From: an uncultured Clostridia bacterium
GTDB taxonomy: Bacteria > Bacillota_A > Clostridia > Oscillospirales > Oscillospiraceae
Length of the DNA stretch: 5,449 nt
Direction: 5' to 3'
Assembly (NCBI GenBank): GCA_949289625.1
Contig: CASEPH010000254.1
Span: 1-5,449, forward strand
Shown: in pieces, positions 1 through 5,314 of the stretch
Numbering within the stretch: position 1 is the stretch's first letter
Layout of the letters: every line of letters begins with the position of its first letter
The notes under the pieces: model-generated
Database searches by the model: none
Told to the model about the DNA's origin: nothing
The model's input: only the letters and a program-made list of their open reading frames with translations
Program-made: the position numbers and the translations under genes

Positions 1-395
1 AGGGCATCAACGGAAGATTCATTGACATGACCGTGACCATTCGTCCGGGCAACGAAGCCTCCATGTACCGTTGGTTCAAGATTAACGTGGCACGGGATGG
101 AGAACACTTTACCTCCCTGCGCTTCAAGCCCTCTACCAACATCATCCGCATCGACCGCACCCAGAGCGGTCTACCCTGTGACATTGTAAACGTCCGGGAG
201 TTTCCGGTGTTTGGCGGAAACGGAGAGCTGAAGTTACGGTTGATTATGGATCGTTACAGCCTTGAGGTCTTTGTCAACGACGGCGAGCAGGCAGCATCCA
301 CTGTCATTTATACCCCGCTGGAGGCGAAATCTATCAGCTTCTCCTGTGATGGAACTGTGCTGATGGATGTGGAAAAATACGATCTGGAGGTATAA
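1..395 (+). CDS. GH32 beta-fructosidase (sucrase), C-terminal fragment
   Basis: This is the 3' end of a gene that starts outside the window. The reading frame is open from base 3 to a TAA at 393-395, giving about 130 residues. The fragment matches the C-terminal beta-sandwich of GH32 enzymes. The clearest mark is the strand RYSLEVFVNDGEQ (E-V-F-V-N-D-G-E at 264-287), followed by a closing strand around SISFSCDG. The catalytic five-bladed propeller, with its Asp nucleophile and Glu acid/base, lies upstream and cannot be checked. GH32 enzymes of this kind split sucrose, sucrose-6-phosphate or fructo-oligosaccharides and release fructose. The fructokinase begins 3 nt after the stop, so the two are surely co-transcribed. 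With an ABC-transporter ATPase nearby rather than a PTS gene, free sucrose or fructosides seem a likelier substrate than sucrose-6-phosphate, but this is inference. The family call is firm; the exact specificity is not. Confidence 0.9.
   Translation, partial: GINGRFIDMTVTIRPGNEASMYRWFKINVARDGEHFTSLRFKPSTNIIRIDRTQSGLPCDIVNVREFPVFGGNGELKLRLIMDRYSLEVFVNDGEQAASTVIYTPLEAKSISFSCDGTVLMDVEKYDLEV
386..390 (+). promoter_or_regulatory. Ribosome binding site of the fructokinase gene
   Basis: GGAGG lies 8 nt before the ATG at 399, inside the last codons of the GH32 gene. The stop of the upstream gene (393-395) falls between this site and the start codon, an arrangement typical of translational coupling. 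It supports 399 as the true start. Confidence 0.8.
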
Positions 396-398
396 ACC

Positions 399-1370
399 AT
401 GGCAGAAAAATTTGATGTTGTCGCTCTGGGCGAGCTTTTGATTGACTTTACGGAAAACGGCGTCAGCAATCAGGGCAACGGTCTGTTTGAAGCCTGTCCC
501 GGCGGTGCGCCCTGTAATGTGCTGGCTATGCTCCGGAAGACCGGCAAGTCCTGCGCTTTTGTCGGTAAGGTGGGGGACGATATGTTTGGCAAGCTCCTGC
601 GGGATACTATCGAGGAGGCCGGCATCAATGCGGACAATCTGATCATGGACGCGTATATCCCCACAACTTTAGCTTTCGTCAAGACCTTTGCGAACGGCGA
701 TCGGGACTTCTCCTTCTACCGCAAACCCGGCGCGGATATGATGCTGACTGCGGAGGAACTGCCCCCGGAGATCATCGAAAACGCAAAGATTTTCCATTTT
801 GGCACCCTGTCCATGACCCATCCTGGCATTCGGGCAGCGACAGTCAAGGCCATCGAACTGGCAAAACAAGGGAGCGCTCTGATTTCCTTTGACCCCAATC
901 TCCGTCCTCCCCTGTGGGACGATCTGGAAGAAGCCAGGAAGCAGATCGCATGGGGACTGGGAAAATGCGATATCCTGAAAATTGCCGACAATGAGCTGTT
1001 GTTCATGACCGGCGAGAAAGATTTCGTTAAGGGCGCAGCCATCCTGCATGCTCAGTATCCCAACATCAAAGTGCTGAACGTAACTGCCGGTGCAGACGGA
1101 AGTTACAGTTTCTACGGAGAGGACGAACCCGTGTTTGTGCCTTCCTTTCAACTGGGCGGCACCATTGAAACTACCGGTGCAGGCGATACCTTCTGTGCAA
1201 GCGTATTGAACTTCATTCTGGAAAACGGTATTGCCTGCCTAACGCCCCACGATCGGAAAGACATGCTCCGTTTTGCCAATGCGGCAGCCTATATTGTCAC
1301 CACCAGGAAGGGCGCTATCCGTTCCATGCCAGAGCGCAGCGAAGTGGAAACCCTGCTGGCAGCAAATTGA
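399..1370 (+). CDS. scrK: Fructokinase, PfkB/ribokinase family
   Basis: The 323-residue protein has the usual length for a bacterial PfkB fructokinase, which makes fructose-6-phosphate from fructose and ATP in the cytoplasm. The N-terminal strand is VVALGELLIDF (residues 7-17). The first PfkB signature spans about residues 34-64, with the sugar-binding PGGAPCN (34-40) and VGKVGDDMFG (55-64). DPNLRPPLWDD begins at residue 165 and is typical of the fructokinase branch. The second signature, TTGAGDTF, carries the anion-hole GAG and the catalytic base Asp263. No key residue is missing. The start at 399 is fixed by a GGAGG site 8 nt upstream and by alignment of the first beta strand with the family. 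It sits directly behind GH32, and the GH13 enzyme downstream also frees fructose, so it serves as the sink for both. A related PfkB sugar kinase specificity cannot be fully excluded, but the context makes fructose by far the best substrate. Confidence 0.93.
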   Translation: MAEKFDVVALGELLIDFTENGVSNQGNGLFEACPGGAPCNVLAMLRKTGKSCAFVGKVGDDMFGKLLRDTIEEAGINADNLIMDAYIPTTLAFVKTFANGDRDFSFYRKPGADMMLTAEELPPEIIENAKIFHFGTLSMTHPGIRAATVKAIELAKQGSALISFDPNLRPPLWDDLEEARKQIAWGLGKCDILKIADNELLFMTGEKDFVKGAAILHAQYPNIKVLNVTAGADGSYSFYGEDEPVFVPSFQLGGTIETTGAGDTFCASVLNFILENGIACLTPHDRKDMLRFANAAAYIVTTRKGAIRSMPERSEVETLLAAN

Positions 1371-1382
1371 GAAACTCTCAAT
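1366..1382 (+). terminator. Weak hairpin over the fructokinase stop codon
   Basis: ATTGAGA (1366-1372) pairs exactly with TCTCAAT (1376-1382) around a 3-nt loop, and a T-rich stretch follows (1382-1398). The stem contains the TGA stop and is AT-rich, with only a broken T run. It could be a weak terminator or a 3'-end stabiliser. I do not regard it as a strong stop signal. Confidence 0.3.
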
Positions 1383-1407
1383 ACATTTCATTTTCATTAA
1401 GGCTGAA

Positions 1408-1433
1408 GGCAGCTACTCCACATAATAGCTGCC
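1408..1433 (+). other. Perfect 8-bp inverted repeat between scrK and msmK
   Basis: GGCAGCTA (1408-1415) is the exact reverse complement of TAGCTGCC (1426-1433), with a 10-nt loop. No T run follows, so it is not a standard intrinsic terminator. Possible roles are an operator-like dyad, an RNA processing site or part of the msmK leader. Nothing in the sequence decides between them. Confidence 0.5.
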
Positions 1434-1445
1434 GGAAGCTAAAAT
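1417..1445 (+). promoter_or_regulatory. Possible promoter for msmK (weak match)
   Basis: TAAAAT at 1440-1445 matches the -10 consensus at five of six bases. TCCACA at 1417-1422 matches the -35 consensus at four of six, with a 17-nt spacer. It overlaps the 1408-1433 dyad. A start near 1452 would give msmK a leader of about 120 nt. The match is modest and could be chance. Confidence 0.25.
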
Positions 1446-1573
1446 AAAGGAGAATAAACCCGTCTGACTCACGGTGCGGCAGTGTGGAGACCTGTCGTAA
1501 TGCTCCCGGAATTTTGCTTTCCGGGTTTGCGAGAACGCATGCGAAAGTTAGGTGCGTTTAGAGTCGAAAGAAA
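1446..1573 (+). other. Structured leader of msmK with an orphan Shine-Dalgarno-like site
   Basis: AAAGGAG (1446-1452) is a strong ribosome-site match, yet no ATG, GTG or TTG lies 5-12 nt after it. Two hairpins follow. CCCGGAA (1505-1511) pairs with TTCCGGG (1519-1525). AACGCA (1534-1539) pairs with TGCGTT (1553-1558) and can gain a G.T pair at each end. The second ends 14 nt before the msmK ATG. Immediately upstream of that ATG only the purine stretch GAAAGAAA is present, a poor ribosome site. I do not recognise a known riboswitch class here. The region may control msmK translation, or may be an insertion that separated the gene from its original ribosome site. Confidence 0.4.
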
Positions 1574-2758
1574 ATGGCAAGTTTGACCCTGAAGAACGTA
1601 AAGAAGATCTACCCCTTCAACGGCGACGACGCAAAGAAGAAAAAGAAAAAGGGCGAGCCCGAGAAGAAGACCAACCTGCAGATCACGGACAAGGGTGTCG
1701 TGGCTGTGCAGGAGTTCAATCTCGAGATCGCGGACAAGGAATTCATCGTCCTGGTCGGTCCTTCTGGCTGTGGTAAGTCCACCACTCTGCGTATGATCGC
1801 CGGTCTGGAAGAAATCTCCGAGGGCGAGCTGTACATCGGCGACCGTCTGGTCAACGACGTGGCCCCCAAGGACCGTGATATCGCCATGGTCTTCCAGAAC
1901 TACGCTCTGTACCCCCACATGACCGTCTATGAGAACATGGCCTTCGCTCTGAAGCTGCGCCATACTCCCAAGGACGAGATCGACAAGAAGGTCAAGGAAG
2001 CCGCTGAGATCCTGGACATCACCCAGTACCTGGGCCGTAAGCCCAAGGCTCTGTCCGGCGGTCAGCGTCAGCGTGTTGCCATCGGTCGTGCTATCGTTCG
2101 TGCTCCTCAGGTCATGCTGATGGATGAGCCCCTGTCCAACCTGGACGCAAAGCTGCGTAACCAGATGCGTGCTGAGATCATCAAGCTGCGCGAGAAGATC
2201 CAGACCACCTTTATTTATGTTACCCACGACCAGACCGAGGCTATGACTCTGGGCGACCGGATCGTCATCATGAAGGACGGCTTCATCCAGCAGATCGGCA
2301 CGCCTCAGGAGGTCTTCAATCATCCTTACAATCTGTTCGTCGCTACCTTCATCGGCACGCCTCAGATGAACATGTTCGACAATGCCAAGCTGATCAAGGT
2401 CGACGGCAAGTACGCCGTCCAGCTGGACAAGATCACTGTCACCCTGTCCGAGGAGAAGCAGGCTGCCCTGGCCAAGAACAATGTTGCCGAGCAGGATGTG
2501 GTCCTGGGCGTCCGTCCCGAGCACATTGAGCTGGGTGCCGGCATCGAGGGCAAGGTCGATGTGTCTGAAATGATGGGCTCCTCTGTCCACCTGCACGTCA
2601 CCTCCATGGGCCGCGATGTGGTTCTGGTGGTCTCCACCATGAACATGACCGGCGCGGAAGTCGCCGCTCTGTCCAATGGCTCCACCGTCAACTTCACCTT
2701 CCCCGGCCATGTCTGCCACCTGTTCAACAAGGAGACCGGCATCAACCTGGAAGCTTGA
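1574..2758 (+). CDS. msmK: Sugar ABC importer ATPase, MsmK/UgpC/MalK family
   Basis: The 394-residue cytoplasmic protein hydrolyses ATP to power carbohydrate ABC importers. The set of ATPase motifs is complete: Walker A GPSGCGKST (62-70), Q-loop Gln108 in MVFQNYALYPHM, signature LSGGQ (160-164), Walker B VMLMDE (180-185), D-loop SNLD (188-191) and switch His218 in VTHDQ. A regulatory MalK-type OB-like domain fills the region after about residue 240, with GVRPEHIEL as its usual landmark. MASLTLKNVKKIYP is the standard family N-terminus and fixes the start, although the ribosome site is weak. A Lys-rich insert (about residues 17-41) separates YP from the normally adjacent AVxxFNLEI. Codon use is strongly biased (Leu almost all CTG, Arg mainly CGT/CGC), unlike its neighbours, which suggests high expression. 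No permease or binding protein gene is visible, which fits a shared ATPase serving several importers, as known for streptococcal MsmK. Confidence 0.94.
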   Translation: MASLTLKNVKKIYPFNGDDAKKKKKKGEPEKKTNLQITDKGVVAVQEFNLEIADKEFIVLVGPSGCGKSTTLRMIAGLEEISEGELYIGDRLVNDVAPKDRDIAMVFQNYALYPHMTVYENMAFALKLRHTPKDEIDKKVKEAAEILDITQYLGRKPKALSGGQRQRVAIGRAIVRAPQVMLMDEPLSNLDAKLRNQMRAEIIKLREKIQTTFIYVTHDQTEAMTLGDRIVIMKDGFIQQIGTPQEVFNHPYNLFVATFIGTPQMNMFDNAKLIKVDGKYAVQLDKITVTLSEEKQAALAKNNVAEQDVVLGVRPEHIELGAGIEGKVDVSEMMGSSVHLHVTSMGRDVVLVVSTMNMTGAEVAALSNGSTVNFTFPGHVCHLFNKETGINLEA

Positions 2759-2770
2759 TTTTGAAAAATA

Positions 2771-2799
2771 AAAAAGGGTCGGATCATCCGGCCCTTTTT
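2771..2799 (+). terminator. Strong intrinsic terminator after msmK
   Basis: The arms are 2771-2783 and 2787-2799, with a 3-nt loop (TCA). The core GGGTCGGA pairs with TCCGGCCC through one T.G pair, flanked by five A-T pairs whose right side forms the T run. It begins 12 nt after the msmK stop. The flanking A and T runs mean it could also stop transcription arriving from the other strand. Confidence 0.9.
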
Positions 2800-2807
2800 C
2801 CAAAGAG

Positions 2808-2816
2808 AGAGGAAGG
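2808..2816 (+). promoter_or_regulatory. Ribosome binding site of the GH13 gene
   Basis: The purine stretch AGAGGAAGG ends 8 nt before the ATG at 2825. It lies between the terminator and the start codon and is the only plausible initiation signal for this gene. Confidence 0.65.
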
Positions 2817-2824
2817 CAGTTGCC

Positions 2825-4648
2825 ATGGAGAATTCTGTTTTTACTGCTCGTCTGGATAATTGCTATGATGAACTGAAATGGCTCTATTGTGAGCTTTACC
2901 ATAATGATATGGAAGCATTTGATTACTTTGTTCAGATGCTGGAGACACAGTGGAATGCTCGGAAGGATGCCCTGCGGGCTATCGATGAAAAACGCCTGGC
3001 AGAGCCGGATTGGTATCGCTCCAACAAACTGCTTGGTATGATGATGTACCCAGCCAACTTCGGTGGAACGTTAAAGGGTGTGCAGGAGAAGCTATCCTAT
3101 CTTACTGAGTGCGGCATCAACTATCTGCACCTGATGCCTTTGTTGGATTCCCCCAAAGGCAAGTCTGACGGCGGCTATGCCGTATCCGATTTTCGGAAGG
3201 TTCGACCCGATCTCGGCACTATGGAAGATCTCGCCGAACTGGCAGATGCCTGCCATGAAAAAGGTATGGTGCTGTGCCTGGACTTTGTGTTGAACCACAC
3301 CAGCGAGGAACACGCCTGGGCAAAGGCTGCCCGAGCCGGTGATCCGGTGGCCAGAAGCCGTTATTTTTTCTATGATAATTGGGATATTCCAAATGAATTT
3401 GAAAAGACTGTGCCTCAGGTTTTTCCCACCACGGCTCCTGGCAACTTCACCAAACTGGAGGATGGTCAGATTGTTATGACCTCCTTCTATCCCTTCCAGT
3501 GGGATTTAAACTATTCCAACCCAATGGTGTTCAACGATATGGTGGAAAACATGCTTTTCCTTGCTAATCAGGGTATGGATGTGATCCGGCTGGATGCTGT
3601 GCCCTACATCTGGAAGGAGCTGGGCACCGACTGTCGGAACCTGCCCAAGGTACACACGCTGGTTCGCATGATGCATTTGGCTGTCCAGATCGTCTGTCCC
3701 GGTGTCCTGCTGCTGGGTGAGGTAGTCATGGAACCCAAGAAGGTGGCACCCTACTTTGGCACTGTGGAAAAACCTGAGTGCGATATGCTCTATAACGTTA
3801 CCACTATGTGCACCACCTGGCACACCGTTGCCACGAGGGATGCAAGGCTGCTGAAACGGCAGATGGAGCAAGTCTGTGCACTTCCCAAAACCTGTCTGTT
3901 CCAGAACTATCTGCGATGTCACGATGACATCGGCTGGGGTCTGGATTATCCCTGGCTGGAACAGTTCGGCATCACGGAAGTCGCTCACAAAAAATACCTG
4001 AACGACTGGTTCACAGGAAAGCTCCCCGGCAGCTGGTCAAAAGGCGAATTGTATAACGATGATCCTAGGCTGGGGGATGCCCGCCTCTGTGGAACCACAG
4101 CATCTCTGACAGGTCTGGAAAAAGCGGCAGAAACAGAAGATAATGCGCTTATGGATCAATCCATGCTTTGTTTTTGGATGCTCCACGCCTGGATGTTCAG
4201 CCAGAGCGGCATCCCGGTTCTGTATAGCGGGGATGAGGTTGCCCAGTTTAACGACAATGACTACAAAGCTGACCCAGATAAAATGGATGACAGCCGCTAT
4301 CTGCATCGAGGTAATTTCGACTGGGAGAAAGCGGCGCTACGGACGGATATTTCTACAGTACAGGGAAAAGCCTTTTCTTTCCTGCGCAAGCTGGAAACTA
4401 TCCGCGCAGAACACCCTGCCTTCCGCTCAGACGCCAAAGTGACAGTTCTGGATATCGGCTGTGACTCCGTCCTGGGCATTTCCCGGAAGTACAATGGTGA
4501 AGAATTACTGCTGCTGTTTAATTTCTCAGAAAAGCCGGTCACCTGTAATTTGGGTGAAGGACAAGTCTTGAATCTGATATTTGGAGGCGCAGAAGATTTG
4601 AGTAATATTGACTTGACCGGATATGGTTTCCGATGGCTGGCGTGCTAA
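2825..4648 (+). CDS. Amylosucrase / sucrose hydrolase-type GH13 enzyme (GH13_4)
   Basis: This 607-residue protein has no signal peptide, so it should be cytoplasmic. It follows Neisseria polysaccharea amylosucrase (recalled sequence, about 630 residues) over most of its length: an alpha-helical N-terminal domain (about 1-75), a (beta/alpha)8 barrel and a C-terminal beta domain (about the last 90 residues). Catalytic residues are intact: nucleophile Asp257 in DVIRLDAV, acid/base Glu299 in LLGEVV, and Asp367 in CHDDIGW. Asp115 (SDGGY) and Arg491 (DDSRY) match the Asp144-Arg509 salt bridge that closes the amylosucrase pocket, which argues against sucrose phosphorylase. Amylosucrases transfer glucose from sucrose to an alpha-1,4-glucan and release fructose; sucrose hydrolases of the same subfamily transfer it to water. 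Several acceptor-site residues differ (Pro197 for Arg226, Lys389 for Arg415), so the balance of the two reactions is open. The gene is likely read through from upstream, because a terminator sits just before it. Confidence 0.88.
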   Translation: MENSVFTARLDNCYDELKWLYCELYHNDMEAFDYFVQMLETQWNARKDALRAIDEKRLAEPDWYRSNKLLGMMMYPANFGGTLKGVQEKLSYLTECGINYLHLMPLLDSPKGKSDGGYAVSDFRKVRPDLGTMEDLAELADACHEKGMVLCLDFVLNHTSEEHAWAKAARAGDPVARSRYFFYDNWDIPNEFEKTVPQVFPTTAPGNFTKLEDGQIVMTSFYPFQWDLNYSNPMVFNDMVENMLFLANQGMDVIRLDAVPYIWKELGTDCRNLPKVHTLVRMMHLAVQIVCPGVLLLGEVVMEPKKVAPYFGTVEKPECDMLYNVTTMCTTWHTVATRDARLLKRQMEQVCALPKTCLFQNYLRCHDDIGWGLDYPWLEQFGITEVAHKKYLNDWFTGKLPGSWSKGELYNDDPRLGDARLCGTTASLTGLEKAAETEDNALMDQSMLCFWMLHAWMFSQSGIPVLYSGDEVAQFNDNDYKADPDKMDDSRYLHRGNFDWEKAALRTDISTVQGKAFSFLRKLETIRAEHPAFRSDAKVTVLDIGCDSVLGISRKYNGEELLLLFNFSEKPVTCNLGEGQVLNLIFGGAEDLSNIDLTGYGFRWLAC

Positions 4649-4677
4649 GAAGCTGATGTGATCGCATCTCCCTACGC

Positions 4678-4754
4678 CGGAACGCATGTGAGTGTTCCGA
4701 TAAATACAGCGCCGCAGCGGTGCGTGACGCACGAATTTCTCATGGGCTACCATG
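4678..4754 (+). other. Three small hairpins in the 3' untranslated region of the GH13 gene
   Basis: CGGAACGC (4678-4685) pairs with GTGTTCCG (4692-4699) with one G.T pair. The next stem joins 4709-4714 to 4718-4723, also with one G.T pair; GTGCG/CGCAC (4720-4732) is an overlapping alternative. CATGG (4741-4745) pairs with CCATG (4750-4754). None has a T run. They lie between the stop codon and the terminator and may protect the mRNA 3' end or belong to a dispersed repeat. Confidence 0.4.
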
Positions 4755-4771
4755 CGTGCGGCTTTCAAAAT

Positions 4772-4816
4772 CCCCAGGACTTCATCTTCTTATCGGATGA
4801 TATCCTGGGGTTTTTT
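4772..4816 (+). terminator. Strong intrinsic terminator after the GH13 gene
   Basis: CCCCAGGA (4772-4779) pairs perfectly with TCCTGGGG (4803-4810), and TCATC/GATGA (4782-4786/4796-4800) extends the stem beyond a 2x2 internal loop. A run of six T follows directly (4811-4816). It is the end of the operon transcript. Confidence 0.93.
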
Positions 4817-4819
4817 GCG

Positions 4820-4875
4820 TTTTGAAGTGCGTGTCCACAAATACACTTTCCTGTTTGTGGGTACTCATTTCAAAA
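4820..4875 (+). repeat. Long 22-bp imperfect inverted repeat right after the terminator
   Basis: The arms are 4820-4841 and 4854-4875, with a 12-nt loop. Of 22 positions, 18 are Watson-Crick, three are G.T or T.G, and one is C/T. The ends TTTTGAA and TTCAAAA are exact, as is the inner CCACAAA/TTTGTGG. No T run follows. It begins 4 nt after the operon terminator. Confidence 0.75.
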
Positions 4876-4884
4876 CGGGCTGGG

Positions 4885-5054
4885 ATTCCAAAGGGACGGC
4901 AGTTCCTTTGGCTCTGGGTCATCCAATAGGGGCGAGGAGCGCCCTGTTGGATGGGGATTCCAAAGGGGACAGCGTTCCCTTGGCGGGAGGCATCCAATGG
5001 AGGGCAGCGCCCTTAAGTGGCAGGAAGAATCCAATGAAACCGGCGGTTTCGTGG
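4885..5054 (+). repeat. Tandem array of five hairpin units, about 36-nt period
   Basis: Units start at 4885, 4921, 4957, 4992 and 5029, with spacings of 36, 36, 35 and 37 nt. Each opens with AT(T)CCAA and forms a hairpin closed by CC/GG: stems 4888-4897/4902-4911, 4921-4934/4940-4952, 4960-4970/4974-4983, 4994-5005/5009-5020 and 5031-5041/5045-5054. Loops are short: GGCA, AGGAG, AGC, AGC and GGC. The outer ends are conserved while the inner stem sequences differ, and pairing is kept by matched changes on both sides. Because the period is a multiple of three, the array reads as a degenerate 12-residue peptide repeat, which I take to be a by-product. Units 1+2 and 3+4 also look like a 72-nt higher-order repeat. 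Confidence 0.75.
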
Positions 5055-5084
5055 CACACGATCTTGTTTGCAAGGTCTAGTGTG
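5055..5084 (+). repeat. Bulged 12-bp hairpin abutting the array
   Basis: CACACGATCTTG (5055-5066) pairs with 5071-5084 around a TTTG loop. There is one T.G pair and a two-base bulge (5078-5079). The hairpin starts on the base after the last array unit ends. Confidence 0.6.
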
Positions 5085-5087
5085 TTA

Positions 5088-5306
5088 CCTTTGGCGACCG
5101 TGGGTGGCTGAAAGGGGTTGTTCGGGGCAGGAACAAGCACTTTCAGCCAGCCACAGAACAGGCGGGTTCTGCGTCCTCCCGGACGAGAAACCCAGGAGTT
5201 TGCTTTAGCAGAATCCGCCTGTTCGGGTGTAGGTGGTGTTGCGAAATGGAGAGGAAAAGCGCAGCGGAGCCTTGGAATGGAGCAACATCACCGGGGGAGC
5301 CAAAGG
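5088..5306 (+). ncRNA. Candidate multibranch RNA domain
   Basis: CCTTTGGC (5088-5095) is exactly complementary to GCCAAAGG (5299-5306) and could close a domain with three arms. Arm 1 pairs 5100-5114 with 5140-5154 (one G/G mismatch) and then TTGTTC (5118-5123) with GAACAA (5131-5136). Arm 2 pairs 5156-5172 with 5208-5224, 17 bp with one G.T, and encloses two mini-hairpins: GTCC/GGAC (5173-5184) and AAAC/GTTT (5188-5201). Arm 3 pairs 5232-5242 with 5282-5292, 11 bp with one G.T, and has a 39-nt apical region I could not fold convincingly. Arms are separated by 1 to 7 nt. The individual arms are solid; the closing helix and RNA status are inference. Confidence 0.42.
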
Positions 5307-5314
5307 GATATGTA

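Noticed and set aside
669..1151. 160-codon - strand open frame inside the fructokinase gene
   Set aside because: The + strand carries both PfkB signatures in the right order; the antisense product has no recognisable domain.
1469..2902. 477-codon open frame on the - strand opposite msmK
   Set aside because: It is antisense to a gene with complete ATPase motifs. The absence of stops follows from the biased codons of msmK, and its Leu/Asp/Val-rich product matches no family I know.
2825..4648. Sucrose phosphorylase or ordinary alpha-amylase
   Set aside because: The helical N-terminal domain, the Asp115/Arg491 pair and the motifs DDSRY, HDDIGW and FQWDLNYSNP match the amylosucrase subfamily, and the length is too great for sucrose phosphorylase.
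4885..5063. CRISPR array, because of the 36-nt period
   Set aside because: There is no constant repeat with unique spacers. Only the unit ends are conserved, every unit is a hairpin, and no cas gene is visible.
4752..5111. 119-codon + strand open frame across the terminator and hairpin array
   Set aside because: Its ATG lies just before and its frame runs through the strong terminator. It has no ribosome site, and its periodic peptide simply reflects the 36-nt DNA repeat being a multiple of three. The - strand frames here have the same origin.
5156..5224. tRNA or tRNA-like element, because of the branched fold under a long stem
   Set aside because: The closing stem is 17 bp rather than 7, only two inner arms exist, and no T-arm consensus or CCA end is present.
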